This document shows, one piece after another, positions 1-8,261 of a stretch of DNA of 64,000 bases. A program made the translations under genes and the position numbers. The notes beneath the pieces are model-generated. The model worked only from the letters and a program-made list of their open reading frames with translations. It did not search any database and was not told where the DNA came from. Numbering within the stretch: position 1 is the first letter of the stretch; every line of letters begins with the position of its first letter. Source of the DNA: Apibacter adventoris (GTDB lineage: Bacteria; Bacteroidota; Bacteroidia; Flavobacteriales; Weeksellaceae); contig NZ_PSZM01000046.1 in NCBI RefSeq assembly GCF_002964975.1, positions 248,001 through 312,000 on the forward strand. Reading direction: 5' to 3'.

Positions 1-778
1 TTAACTGATTTACATTATCCAAAGTGCTTTCTAATTTTTTTATGGATTGGTCTATATCAGTTTTATTTAATTTATCAGCTATTGTACCATATTTTTGTAC
101 TGTAGTATTAGTCGTTACCAACATTTTGTCGGCATGATCTAATACTGAGGTTAATTTAGAAGAATTTTTAGAAATAAGTCCGTTAGCATTTTTTCCTAAT
201 AGTTGGAATTCTTTAATTGCTTGATTTAAATTAGATAATGCAAGTTCTATATTTTGCCTGTTTTTATCATTTAATAACTTATTGGTAGCCGCAAGTGTAG
301 AATCTAATTTTATTAATACATCATTTGCATTATTACTTAAAGGTTTAATTTGAGAAGCAGCAGAATCAAATAAACTAGGTTCTATTTTTCCTTTTAAGGT
401 ATCACCGGATTTTGCAATGTCAGCATTATCTTCAGCCAAAATAAGGTTAATTTCAGCTCCATTCATAAAACTGGAAGATATTTGGGCTATAGTGTTTTTA
501 GAAAATGTATATGTTTTATCTACTTTTATTTCCACTATGAAAGATATATTTTTATTACCGGCAGGTATAGGGGTTATAGACTCAATCATACCTACTTTTA
601 ATCCGTTTATATTTACATTTTTTGATTTGGAAAGTCCTTCTACATTGTTATACTTCACATAATAAATATTTTGGTCTGAAAATAAATTCTTTCCTTTTAA
701 GAATTGAAATAACCACCAAAAAGCTAATAAACTTATAATTACTATGATACCCGCTTTTACTTCCTTTCTAATTTTCAC
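1..778 (-). CDS. MlaD/MCE-family lipid transport protein, 3' end cut by window edge
   Basis: Translated from a GTG at 776-778, this frame reads VKIRKEVKAGIIVIISLLAF and stays open to base 1, so about 259 residues are visible and the C-terminus lies outside the window. It has a short cytoplasmic start, one transmembrane helix (about residues 8-24) and then an MCE-type domain (about 38-115) with the typical VEGLSKSKNVNINGLKVGMI segment. A long helical part follows, rich in Asn, Leu and Lys. MlaD-family proteins are the periplasmic substrate-binding part of an ABC system moving phospholipids between outer and inner membrane. No ATG is available in frame near the N-terminus, and the conserved KIRKE start supports GTG. 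The permease and ATPase partners (MlaE, MlaF) are not in view. Confidence 0.85.
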   Translation of the reverse strand, partial: MKIRKEVKAGIIVIISLLAFWWLFQFLKGKNLFSDQNIYYVKYNNVEGLSKSKNVNINGLKVGMIESITPIPAGNKNISFIVEIKVDKTYTFSKNTIAQISSSFMNGAEINLILAEDNADIAKSGDTLKGKIEPSLFDSAASQIKPLSNNANDVLIKLDSTLAATNKLLNDKNRQNIELALSNLNQAIKEFQLLGKNANGLISKNSSKLTSVLDHADKMLVTTNTTVQKYGTIADKLNKTDIDQSIKKLESTLDNVNQL

Positions 779-962
779 TTTTTAATAAATTTAACTTTAT
801 CAGCAAATATAGAAATAAATAAAAAAATTCAGTGTATTTTTTTATATTTCCTAAATTGGATAAGTAAGGTTGGTTAGTACTATAAAATATTTTATCAAAA
901 TTTTGTATTTTAAGTAGATAAATATAACATAGTAAAAAAATATATGTCAAAAAGAAAAAAAA

Positions 963-994
963 TTTGCAGAAATAAAAAATCAATTCTATATTTG
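963..994 (+). promoter_or_regulatory. Promoter for the tRNA-Gly/tRNA-Leu operon
   Basis: TTTG at 963-966 and TATATTTG at 987-994 are separated by 20 bases. This matches the Bacteroidota sigma-A consensus (TTTG, about 19-21 bases, TAnnTTTG). It lies about 33 bases before the first tRNA base. Confidence 0.75.
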
Positions 995-1026
995 CAATCC
1001 AATTAAGGGAAAACGCTAATTGAAAC

Positions 1027-1099
<73 letters not shown>

Positions 1100-1134
1100 C
1101 ACAGTTGATATTTTAAATATTAAAAAATACTGAG

Positions 1135-1218
1135 GCCCCGGTGGTGGAATTGGTAGACACGCAGGACTTAAAATCCTGTGGCCATTAGGCTGTACGGGTT
1201 CAAGTCCCGTCTGGGGTA
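1135..1218 (+). tRNA. tRNA-Leu (UAA anticodon)
   Basis: A class II tRNA of 84 bases with a long variable arm (GTGGCCATTAGGCTGTAC region). GCCCCGG at 1135 pairs with CTGGGGT ending at 1217, and the discriminator is A. The anticodon loop CTTAAAA sits between CAGGA and TCCTG and gives UAA. It lies 35 bases after tRNA-Gly and is probably cotranscribed with it. CCA is not encoded. Confidence 0.95.
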
Positions 1219-1225
1219 CATTTTT

Positions 1226-1272
1226 AAAGGCTTAAACATTTGGTTATAAATAGTTTAAGCCTTTTCTTTTTT
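1226..1272 (+). terminator. Rho-independent terminator after the tRNA pair
   Basis: Inverted repeat AAAGGCTTAAAC (1226-1237) and GTTTAAGCCTTT (1253-1264), followed by a T-rich run to about 1272. It is correctly placed to end the tRNA transcript. Between it and mgtE (1273-1500) I see only AT-rich sequence. Confidence 0.8.
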
Positions 1273-1500
1273 ATAAAAAATTGATATTCTATACTGAAAT
1301 TGAATTAAAAAAAGTAATTTTCTTCAGTTTACCTAATTTAATTCATTACATTATTTTTATTATTGCATTTTTAATTAATTTTAAATATTGTTTAATAATA
1401 TCTTATAAAATTATATTAATACTTTAACCAAGTAAAAAGAAAATAAAGTTTAAAAATAATAGTTTATCGGTTTAAAAAAAACCTTTATTTATTAAATTAG

Positions 1501-2838
1501 TTAAAGTAAAACTCCTCTTAATATAAGGGAAGCAATGGTAAAATAAATGATCAATCCGGTAACATCTACCATGGTTGCTACAAACGGAGCAGAGGAAGTG
1601 GCAGGATCTAACTTAAATAATCTCAGAATAAAAGGAATCATAGAGCCTGAAAGCGTTCCCCATAATACAATGCCAATAAGAGAAGTCGCTACTGTAATAC
1701 CAATTAAACACCAATGAGGTCCATAATCGTATAAATTTAAGTTTTGCCAGATAACGATTCGTATGAAGCCTATAATTCCAAGAGTAATCCCTAATAAAAT
1801 ACCTGAAAAAATTTCTTTTTTCATTACATACCACCAGTCTTTTAGTTTAATTTCATGTAAGGCCATAGCCCGAATAATCAGTGTTGCAGCTTGTGATCCG
1901 GAATTTCCTCCACTGGAAATAATTAAAGGAACAAACAAAGCTAAAACAACCGCTTTTTCTATTTCCTCTTCAAAATGTACCATAGCGCTGGCAGTCAACA
2001 TTTCGCCCAAAAATAATATAATTAACCATCCGGCCCGTTTTCGGAATAAAGCCAAGAGCGGTGTATCACGATAGGGGATATCCAAAGCTTCCAATCCACC
2101 AAATTTCTGGATATCTTCAGTATCTCTCTCTTTTACAATATCTAAAATATCATCTACAGTTACAATTCCTACTAAAGTACCCATTTCAGAAATTACAGGT
2201 AAAACAGTCCGATCATAATCTTCAAAGACATGAATAGCTTCTTCTTGGTTCATTAAACTGTGAAGTGCAATAAAATTATCATCACAGAGTTCACTCAGTA
2301 AGGTATCATCATCAGCTAAAAGGAGCTTTCCTATTTTAATATCATCTAATAATTTGTCATTGTTATCAACTATATAAATAAAATTAAGGGTTTCAGCCTT
2401 ACGACCATATTTTTTTATATGTTGCAATGTATGTTTCACTGTCCAGTTTTTTTTAGCCTGGATATAGTTGGGGGTCATAAGTCTACCAATGCTATCTTCT
2501 GGGTATCCTAATAATTGTAGGGCTATTTTGCGTTCATTTTCATCCAGTAAATTAATAGTATTTTTAATTAAATCGTCAGGTAAGTCTACAAAAAAATCGG
2601 TTCTGTCATCAGGTGCCATCTCATTTAAAAGATCAGCAATATCTTTCTTGCCTAAACCATGTAATAACTCTTGTTGAGTTTTAGGATCAAGATATGTGAA
2701 TACTTCAGTTTTTTGTACTCTTGGGAGTAAAAAAAAATTTAATATTCTGTCTTTTTCATTTAATTCTGCAAGCTGTTCTGCAATGTCTTTTGGGTGAAGA
2801 TCTTCTACAGGGGTACTTTCAAAGATATTTTTTTCCAT
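1501..2838 (-). CDS. mgtE: Magnesium transporter MgtE
   Basis: This 445-residue protein matches the usual MgtE length and domain order. An N-terminal helical MgtE_N domain (about 10-125) is followed by two CBS domains (about 130-250) and five membrane helices (about 265-445). The transmembrane part carries the family signature SGGNSGSQAATLIIRA and ends in ATMVDVTGLIIYF, where Asp425 corresponds to the conserved pore Asp. The family forms a homodimeric inner-membrane Mg2+ channel gated by Mg2+ binding to the cytoplasmic N and CBS domains. A TATATTTG -7 element reads on the minus strand at 2880-2887, giving a leader of about 40 bases. The gene stands alone: the next gene upstream on this strand ends at 2956. 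Confidence 0.95.
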   Translation of the reverse strand: MEKNIFESTPVEDLHPKDIAEQLAELNEKDRILNFFLLPRVQKTEVFTYLDPKTQQELLHGLGKKDIADLLNEMAPDDRTDFFVDLPDDLIKNTINLLDENERKIALQLLGYPEDSIGRLMTPNYIQAKKNWTVKHTLQHIKKYGRKAETLNFIYIVDNNDKLLDDIKIGKLLLADDDTLLSELCDDNFIALHSLMNQEEAIHVFEDYDRTVLPVISEMGTLVGIVTVDDILDIVKERDTEDIQKFGGLEALDIPYRDTPLLALFRKRAGWLIILFLGEMLTASAMVHFEEEIEKAVVLALFVPLIISSGGNSGSQAATLIIRAMALHEIKLKDWWYVMKKEIFSGILLGITLGIIGFIRIVIWQNLNLYDYGPHWCLIGITVATSLIGIVLWGTLSGSMIPFILRLFKLDPATSSAPFVATMVDVTGLIIYFTIASLILRGVLL

Positions 2839-2955
2839 AGAGACTTACTTTAAATAGGTTAAACTTCCTAAGAGTTGTGCAAATATAAATCTTATTTATA
2901 GACTAAACGAAAAACTATGACTAAACAGAAAAAATCACATTATTATATGTGTATT

Positions 2956-4221
2956 TTAGTTTTCAAAGTCAATTTCGTTTATTTCATCTATTTCTAATGA
3001 TTTGATATCCTGAATTGCATTTCCGGCTATACCTTTAATAGAGCCATACATAGAGATAGTATTGTCAATTACTTTATGAATTTGTTTTTCTCTTTGCGCC
3101 CATATTTTCATCATGGCTCTTTTTTCCTTAGCCAAATCATCCTGCATTTGTGTAAAACCTTCCACAATTCCCTCTATGCGAAGTCTGAACTCATTTCCTG
3201 TTAAAAAATTATAAAGCATTTCCATTTTGTCTCCTTTATTTTCCTGAGATTTAAGGATACTATGAAACTGAATTACGGAGTATCTTAATACAGCGCTAAG
3301 TCCTTTAAATTCGTTAAAAGTACAGATCCATATCCCATCTTTCAGTCCCATACGTTCCATATCAGAAGGCATAACTTCAGTAACCAATACTCCGATGTCT
3401 GCTTTTTTTTCACGGATGTCATTTTTAAATTTTTCTATCCAAGCCTGTTGAAAATCTTTTGTTCTTTTACTTTCATAGTAGATACTACCACAGTTTTGTG
3501 TGGTATGAGTATTTACAATTTGTAAACAATCAGCCCCTCGTGCTCCTTTTTTTATTTCATTAATGGAATCTAAAGGGAAATTTTGAATAAGCCATTCTTC
3601 AATAGCCAATTCTTGAATTTCACCCTGTAATTGCATGGAACCTTGTTCCTGTTTACGTTTCATTTCCTCTGTTAGACGTTTTTGATCTTCAAGTTGCTTA
3701 TGAAGTTCCTTTATTTTTAATTCATTTTTTTCACTTTCTTGTTTACGTATTTTTTCTCTTTCTAATATAATTTCCTCATTCAGTTTTTGTTGTGTTTCTA
3801 CTTCAATAACAGTTCTCATTTCTTCTTTTTCTCTTTGCAGTTTCGATATTTCGACCTGCAATTTGTTGAGATCCTGTATTTTTTCTGATTTTTCTTTTAA
3901 TTCTTTTTCATATAAAGAAATTCGTTCTTTATTTTCTTCTTCGAATCTTTTTTTTAATGAAAGTTCTATTTCTTGAGATTTTTCTTTTGTTATTTTAGAT
4001 AACCTTTCTTGAAAAAGCTCGTTTTCTTTCTTTTTTTTGTTTTCAAATTCCTGTTTTTCTTTTTCCAATAAAACGCTTTTATTTTCAATTTCTTTTTGAA
4101 AAGATAAGAACTTGTTTTGATATTCTTTTTTTAAAGTTTCTTCTAATTGATGCTTTAGAATATCATTAACATCTATTTCAGTTCCGCAATTCGGGCATTT
4201 AATTTGAGTTTGTTTAGCCAT
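2956..4221 (-). CDS. DUF2130 protein with N-terminal zinc ribbon and coiled coil
   Basis: The 421-residue protein starts with a short zinc-ribbon-like CPNCGTEID (about residues 9-17). A very long charged coiled coil (about 45-205, rich in Glu, Lys and Gln) follows, and then the DUF2130 domain (about 205-400). That domain contains GADCLQIV followed by YYESKRTKDF, a D...ExK arrangement resembling PD-(D/E)XK nucleases, and later KKADIGVLVTEV. The layout recalls RmuC-like proteins. The molecular role of DUF2130 proteins is not established, and DNA binding or cleavage is inference from the motif. It is separated by 13 bases from the downstream lipoprotein gene, so cotranscription is likely. Confidence 0.85.
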   Translation of the reverse strand: MAKQTQIKCPNCGTEIDVNDILKHQLEETLKKEYQNKFLSFQKEIENKSVLLEKEKQEFENKKKKENELFQERLSKITKEKSQEIELSLKKRFEEENKERISLYEKELKEKSEKIQDLNKLQVEISKLQREKEEMRTVIEVETQQKLNEEIILEREKIRKQESEKNELKIKELHKQLEDQKRLTEEMKRKQEQGSMQLQGEIQELAIEEWLIQNFPLDSINEIKKGARGADCLQIVNTHTTQNCGSIYYESKRTKDFQQAWIEKFKNDIREKKADIGVLVTEVMPSDMERMGLKDGIWICTFNEFKGLSAVLRYSVIQFHSILKSQENKGDKMEMLYNFLTGNEFRLRIEGIVEGFTQMQDDLAKEKRAMMKIWAQREKQIHKVIDNTISMYGSIKGIAGNAIQDIKSLEIDEINEIDFEN

Positions 4222-4234
4222 TAAAAAGTATAGA

Positions 4235-4948
4235 TTAATTTTCTAATTCGATTTCTATGTTTAGTTTTTCGGGATACATAATATAATCTGTAGCATCATT
4301 TCTAATAAATAAAGATTTTCTGTCAGAAGAAATAATAGCGCTAGGGTTATTGGCTTTTTTTATTTTCTTGGGGAAGTTATATTTTACATCATAAAAACCA
4401 CCATTAAACATAGTTGATAAAATGATTTTGGTAGAATCATTTTTTTCAATGTGCTCTAATACCTTTTTCTTAAAAATTTTGCCATCCCAGTTGTATTGGA
4501 TATGGGTAAGCAAACTAAAATTTACTTCTGATAATACATTCAAATTATTTTGACTTATAGTACTAAAAGAACTAAGAGCTGAATTTAAAGAATTTACATC
4601 TTTAAAATCTCCGAATAATTGAATAGTAAACTCCTTTTTATTATCATCTTGATGAATTTTGATTGAAAAGGGTTTAAGTGTATACAGTTTCTTCTGCTCA
4701 TCTAAAGAAAGATTAGAAATACTATCTTTTTTTTCTTTTAAGAAATTAACAAAAGAAAATGTGGTATCTTTAATAATTTTGGGTTGTCCAATAGTATCGG
4801 GCAACATATGTGTACATTTACTGGCATCTAGAAGATAAGAATAATTAATATTTCCATTTGCATTTAAAGTAATTTCCTCACTAATTGAGCATCCTATTAT
4901 AAAAATGCTTGATATTATAAGGACTAATATTTTCGATATATTCTTCAT
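4235..4948 (-). CDS. Lipoprotein of unknown function
   Basis: The 237-residue product begins MKNISKILVLIISSIFIIGC, a type II signal peptide with the modified Cys at position 20. After it comes a soluble domain with alternating strand-like segments. EEITLNANGNINYSYLLD at the start of the mature part is typical of Bacteroidota outer-membrane-linked lipoproteins with a repeated beta-strand start. I do not recognise a named family. It lies between the rhodanese-like lipoprotein (38 bases upstream) and the DUF2130 gene (13 bases downstream), all on the minus strand, so the three may form one transcript. Confidence 0.75.
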   Translation of the reverse strand: MKNISKILVLIISSIFIIGCSISEEITLNANGNINYSYLLDASKCTHMLPDTIGQPKIIKDTTFSFVNFLKEKKDSISNLSLDEQKKLYTLKPFSIKIHQDDNKKEFTIQLFGDFKDVNSLNSALSSFSTISQNNLNVLSEVNFSLLTHIQYNWDGKIFKKKVLEHIEKNDSTKIILSTMFNGGFYDVKYNFPKKIKKANNPSAIISSDRKSLFIRNDATDYIMYPEKLNIEIELEN

Positions 4949-4986
4949 ATTCTATATAAATTTATTTTTTTATTTAATGAAAAAGA

Positions 4987-5778
4987 CTAAGGGAAAATTT
5001 CTTTTTTCTCTTTAATCCATTGTTCTAACCCATCCTTTAAATTATAAATGATTTTAAAACCATATTGTTTTAAAATATTGGAAGCTTTTATACTCCTTTT
5101 TCCATGTTGAGAGTATACTGCAACAGGACTGGTTTTATCTAAATTCTGAATTTGATTTACAAAACTGGATTTGTTCACATCCATATTTAAAGCATCATAA
5201 ATATGCCCGGTTTTATACTCCTTTAAAGTTCGAACATCTAAAATTTGGGTAATTTTAATACCTACTTCCCAGGAGAATTCAGATACATTTAAATTTTTAA
5301 TGAAAATATTTTCATCATCCGAAATTTCATTTACAGGCAAATCTTTTTCAGAACTGTTATCCGGTTTTGGATTTTGTATTGATAATGTATTATCTTGCTG
5401 ATCTGCAACATTATTATTTTCTGTTATAGTAGTGGAGCTCTCTGTTACTTTCTCTTTTTGTATGGTTTTTTCTTGTATATATTCTGGTTTTTCTTTTTGG
5501 GGAATAATTATTTCATGAGCATGAGAAACTTCTTCTGTACTTGTAGAAATATTTGAAAAATCTGGTTCTTTTTTATCAGAATTTACATTTAAAGATAAAT
5601 TTTCAGAAGGGTTTTCATTGCTTATAATATGCGTATAATTACTTTTTCGTGGCAAGTCTGTAGTTACCATTCCAATTTCTGGGGGAGTGCTATAATTAGT
5701 ATTGTCAGATACATAATCTTGTGTTTTACAAGAAAGTAAGCAAAGAAAAGCAACTGCAAAAAAAAGTACAAACTTCAT
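4987..5778 (-). CDS. Lipoprotein with a C-terminal rhodanese-like domain lacking the catalytic Cys
   Basis: The 263-residue product has a lipoprotein signal (MKFVLFFAVAFLCLLSC, Cys17) and a long, low-complexity polar linker (about 20-165). A rhodanese-fold domain (about 168-260) follows. Within it, ILDVRTLKEYKTGHIYDALN is a good CH2A-like motif and GFKIIYNLKDGLEQW is the conserved end. Active rhodaneses have Cys in the loop written VYCxxGxRS. Here the loop reads VYSQHGKRS, so the sulfur-accepting Cys is Ser. The domain is therefore probably a binding module rather than a sulfurtransferase. It is divergent from lnt, which starts 48 bases away on the other strand. Confidence 0.8.
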   Translation of the reverse strand: MKFVLFFAVAFLCLLSCKTQDYVSDNTNYSTPPEIGMVTTDLPRKSNYTHIISNENPSENLSLNVNSDKKEPDFSNISTSTEEVSHAHEIIIPQKEKPEYIQEKTIQKEKVTESSTTITENNNVADQQDNTLSIQNPKPDNSSEKDLPVNEISDDENIFIKNLNVSEFSWEVGIKITQILDVRTLKEYKTGHIYDALNMDVNKSSFVNQIQNLDKTSPVAVYSQHGKRSIKASNILKQYGFKIIYNLKDGLEQWIKEKKEIFP

Positions 5779-5811
5779 AAGATGATAAATATATTAAAAG
5801 TCAAAAATAAC

Positions 5812-5819
5812 TAATTTTG
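5812..5819 (+). promoter_or_regulatory. Promoter -7 element of lnt
   Basis: TAATTTTG at 5812-5819 fits the Bacteroidota TAnnTTTG element. It leaves only 7 bases to the ATG at 5827, so the lnt mRNA would be almost leaderless. No clear -33 TTTG is visible. Confidence 0.5.
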
Positions 5820-5826
5820 TAAGGAT

Positions 5827-7497
5827 ATGAAAAGATTTATTTATTCAATATTAAGTGGAATACTTCTAGCGCTATCATGGCCAACATATGGATTTCCTTT
5901 TTTATTATTTACAGCCTTTGTTCCATTGTTACTTTTAGAGCATGAAATAACCCAAAAAAAAGAAAAATATTCAGACTGGAAGGTCTTTGGCTTTACATAT
6001 ATATCTTTTTTAATATGGAATTATGGGGCTACCCAATGGTTACATTTTTCTCAAAACCCTGATGGGAGTCTTTCTTGGATAGCTTTTATTTTCCCACTTG
6101 TAGTGAACAGTTTTCTTATGTCATTCACCTTCACACTTTTTCATTTTATTAAACGAAAAGGAGGAACATGGTCCGGACTTATTTTCTTTCCTGTAATCTG
6201 GATATGTTTTGAGAAAATACATCTAAATTGGGAATTGTCATGGCCTTGGCTCAATTTAGGGAATGCATTTGCAAACTATCCACAATCAATTCAGTGGTAT
6301 GAAGCTACAGGGACTTTTGGGGGGACACTTTGGGTTCTTGTTGTGAATGAAATATTATTTTATTACATAAGAGCATATCAGGTAACAGGTAAACGAGCCT
6401 ATGTATGGAAACTTACATTTTATTGTATTTTATTAATCGGGATACCAATTGCAATTTCTTTGCTTATATATCAGTCTTATAAAGAAATATCAAAACAAAA
6501 ATTAGAAGTAGTTTTAGCTCAGCCGGCCTTAGACCCATATAACGATAAATATTCTCAAGATGGAGAACAAATTGTTGAAAATCTTCTTTCATCCATAGAA
6601 AATGATATAACCCCTAATACTAGTTTTGTAGTATCTCCGGAAACAGCTTTTCCGGGTAGAGGATTTATTTCAATTAATAATTTACCTAATGACCCTTATA
6701 TTGAACAGATTAAAAATTGGATGAGGATTAATAACCCCAATTTAAGTTTTGTTTCAGGGGCTTCTTTGTTCAAAGAATATACAACTCCAAAAACTTCTAC
6801 GGCCAGATATATAAAAGAAGGTAATTATTGGGTAGATTTATATAATTCCGCAATTCAGATAGATTTGCCAGATGAAGTTCAATATTATAATAAATCTAGA
6901 TTGGTAGTAGGAGTAGAACATTTTCCATATTCTAAAATATTAAAACCAATAGTAGGAAATTACATGCTCGATTTTGGAGGTACTATGGAAAGTTTAGGAA
7001 CACAGGAACATCCTACAGTATTTCATCATAAAAAAAATGAGGCTAAAATAGCGCCAATTATCTGCTATGAAAGTATTTATGGGGAATATGTGGGAAGGTT
7101 CGTAAGAAGAGGAGCAAACGTTTTATTTATTATGACCAATGATTCCTGGTGGAGTGATTCCCAAGGTCATAAGCAACTTTTATCCTATGCAAGGCTCAGA
7201 GCTATCGAAACCCGAAGAGATATAGCCCGTTCTGCCAACAGTGGGATTTCTGCATTTATAAACCAGAGAGGAGATATAGAAAAAAGATTAGGTTATGGAG
7301 TTAGAGGAGCTCTTAAAGGAGAGGTTAATTTAAATACAAAATTGACTTTTTATGTTAAATATGGGGATTGGATAGCAAGAGTTTCATTCATAATTTCAGG
7401 TATAATAATAGCATATGTAATAACAAAGAATATAATAGAGCATATGAAAATAAAGAAAAATGCTGAGAAATATAAAATACTGAAAAATAAAAATTGA
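5827..7497 (+). CDS. lnt: Apolipoprotein N-acyltransferase
   Basis: The 556-residue protein has five to six N-terminal membrane helices (about 5-220) and a nitrilase-like periplasmic domain (about 225-505). The triad is recognisable: Glu272 in VVSPETAFPG, Lys356 in YYNKSRLVVGVEHFP and Cys413 in APIICYES. The conserved TNDSWWSDSQGHKQ and RAIETRRDIARSANSG segments follow. The family transfers an acyl chain from phospholipid to the N-terminal Cys of lipoproteins in the inner membrane. The window also encodes lspA and many lipoproteins, including the array at its right end. A final hydrophobic helix (about 512-535) and a Lys-rich tail close the protein. Confidence 0.95.
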   Translation: MKRFIYSILSGILLALSWPTYGFPFLLFTAFVPLLLLEHEITQKKEKYSDWKVFGFTYISFLIWNYGATQWLHFSQNPDGSLSWIAFIFPLVVNSFLMSFTFTLFHFIKRKGGTWSGLIFFPVIWICFEKIHLNWELSWPWLNLGNAFANYPQSIQWYEATGTFGGTLWVLVVNEILFYYIRAYQVTGKRAYVWKLTFYCILLIGIPIAISLLIYQSYKEISKQKLEVVLAQPALDPYNDKYSQDGEQIVENLLSSIENDITPNTSFVVSPETAFPGRGFISINNLPNDPYIEQIKNWMRINNPNLSFVSGASLFKEYTTPKTSTARYIKEGNYWVDLYNSAIQIDLPDEVQYYNKSRLVVGVEHFPYSKILKPIVGNYMLDFGGTMESLGTQEHPTVFHHKKNEAKIAPIICYESIYGEYVGRFVRRGANVLFIMTNDSWWSDSQGHKQLLSYARLRAIETRRDIARSANSGISAFINQRGDIEKRLGYGVRGALKGEVNLNTKLTFYVKYGDWIARVSFIISGIIIAYVITKNIIEHMKIKKNAEKYKILKNKN

Positions 7498-7502
7498 AAA
7501 AG

Positions 7503-7533
7503 TTGTAAGAGTGGAAAAATATTTGTTACTTTG
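7503..7533 (+). promoter_or_regulatory. Promoter of the rpmB-rpmG operon
   Basis: TTG at 7503-7505 and TTACTTTG at 7526-7533 are spaced like the Bacteroidota -33/-7 pair. The -7 element deviates from TAnnTTTG at its second base. The leader to rpmB would be about 25 bases. Confidence 0.5.
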
Positions 7534-7565
7534 CAACCCGATTAAAGAAAAAGAAACTTATAGAA

Positions 7566-7805
7566 ATGGCTAGAGTTTGTCAAATAACAGGAAAGCGTGC
7601 AATGGTTGGTAATAATGTATCGCATGCAAATAACAAAACGAAAAGACGTTTTGAAATAAACTTGATGGAAAAAAAATTCTATTTACCATCAGAAGATGCG
7701 TGGATATTTTTAAAAGTATCTGCTCATGGTTTAAGAATTATTGATAAAATAGGCATTGAAGAGGCTGTGTCAAGAGCTAGAAAACAAGGTCTTATAAACT
7801 TTTAA
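7566..7805 (+). CDS. rpmB: 50S ribosomal protein L28
   Basis: The 79-residue protein opens [20 protein letters not shown], the diagnostic L28 start, followed by the basic [10 protein letters not shown] segment and the [20 protein letters not shown] end. The length is normal for Bacteroidota. It is a large-subunit protein near the E-site. It is first in a four-gene run (rpmB, rpmG, DUF4295, ftsY), an order I know as conserved in this phylum, with 11 bases to rpmG. Confidence 0.97.
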   Translation: MARVCQITGKRAMVGNNVSHANNKTKRRFEINLMEKKFYLPSEDAWIFLKVSAHGLRIIDKIGIEEAVSRARKQGLINF

Positions 7806-7816
7806 TATAAAGAAAA

Positions 7817-7999
7817 ATGGCAAAAAAAGGAAATAGAGTACAGGTTATTTTAGAATGTACTGAACATAAAGAAAGCGGAATGCCAGGAATGTCTCGTTAT
7901 ATGACATCTAAAAATAAAAAAAATACTCCGGAAAGAATAGAATTAAAAAAATTCAATCCGGTGCTTAAAAAATATACTATACACAAAGAAATAAAATAA
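7817..7999 (+). CDS. rpmG: 50S ribosomal protein L33
   Basis: The 60-residue protein starts [18 protein letters not shown] and contains the [19 protein letters not shown] stretch typical of L33. This version lacks the CxxC pairs of zinc-binding L33: only one Cys (in LECTEH) is present, so it is the zinc-independent type. It is 25 bases upstream of the DUF4295 gene and shares the rpmB promoter. Confidence 0.97.
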   Translation: MAKKGNRVQVILECTEHKESGMPGMSRYMTSKNKKNTPERIELKKFNPVLKKYTIHKEIK

Positions 8000-8024
8000 C
8001 AAACAATAAAAAAGCTATAAAGTC

Positions 8025-8177
8025 ATGGCAAAAAAGACCGTAGCAACATTACAAACAGCTTCAAAAAAGATGACTAAAGTCATTAAAATGGTTAAATCAC
8101 CAAAATCCGGAGCTTATATTTTCGAAGAAAAAGTAGTAGCCGCTGATAGCGTTGATGCATTTTTGAAACAGAAATAG
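8025..8177 (+). CDS. DUF4295 small basic protein
   Basis: A 50-residue ORF: ATG at 8025, TAG at 8175-8177. It reads MAKKTVATLQTASKKMTKV and ends FEEKVVAADSVDAFLKQK. This is the DUF4295 family, a short Lys-rich protein that in Bacteroidota almost always sits between rpmG and ftsY. Its size, charge and location suggest a ribosome-associated protein, but that is inference. It is followed by a strong terminator, so it ends the ribosomal operon. Confidence 0.92.
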   Translation: MAKKTVATLQTASKKMTKVIKMVKSPKSGAYIFEEKVVAADSVDAFLKQK

Positions 8178-8206
8178 TTTTCATAACATAGGTTTTTAAG
8201 GTTTTT

Positions 8207-8240
8207 AAAATCATTCACATAAAAATGTGAATGATTTTTT
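8207..8240 (+). terminator. Terminator of the rpmB-rpmG-DUF4295 operon
   Basis: Stem AATCATTCACAT (to 8220) pairs with ATGTGAATGATT (from 8225), followed by a T run to 8240. A TATTTTTG -7 element at 8242-8249 just after it can drive ftsY separately, with the ATG at 8262. Confidence 0.85.
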
Positions 8241-8261
8241 CTATTTTTGTATAATTAATAT

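Noticed and set aside
768-983. 71-codon minus-strand ORF overlapping the MlaD start
   Set aside because: Its product is mostly Phe/Leu/Tyr from AT-rich sequence. The MCE gene start and the tRNA promoter occupy both ends.
1763-2074. 103-codon ORF opposite mgtE
   Set aside because: Antisense shadow of the MgtE membrane domain.
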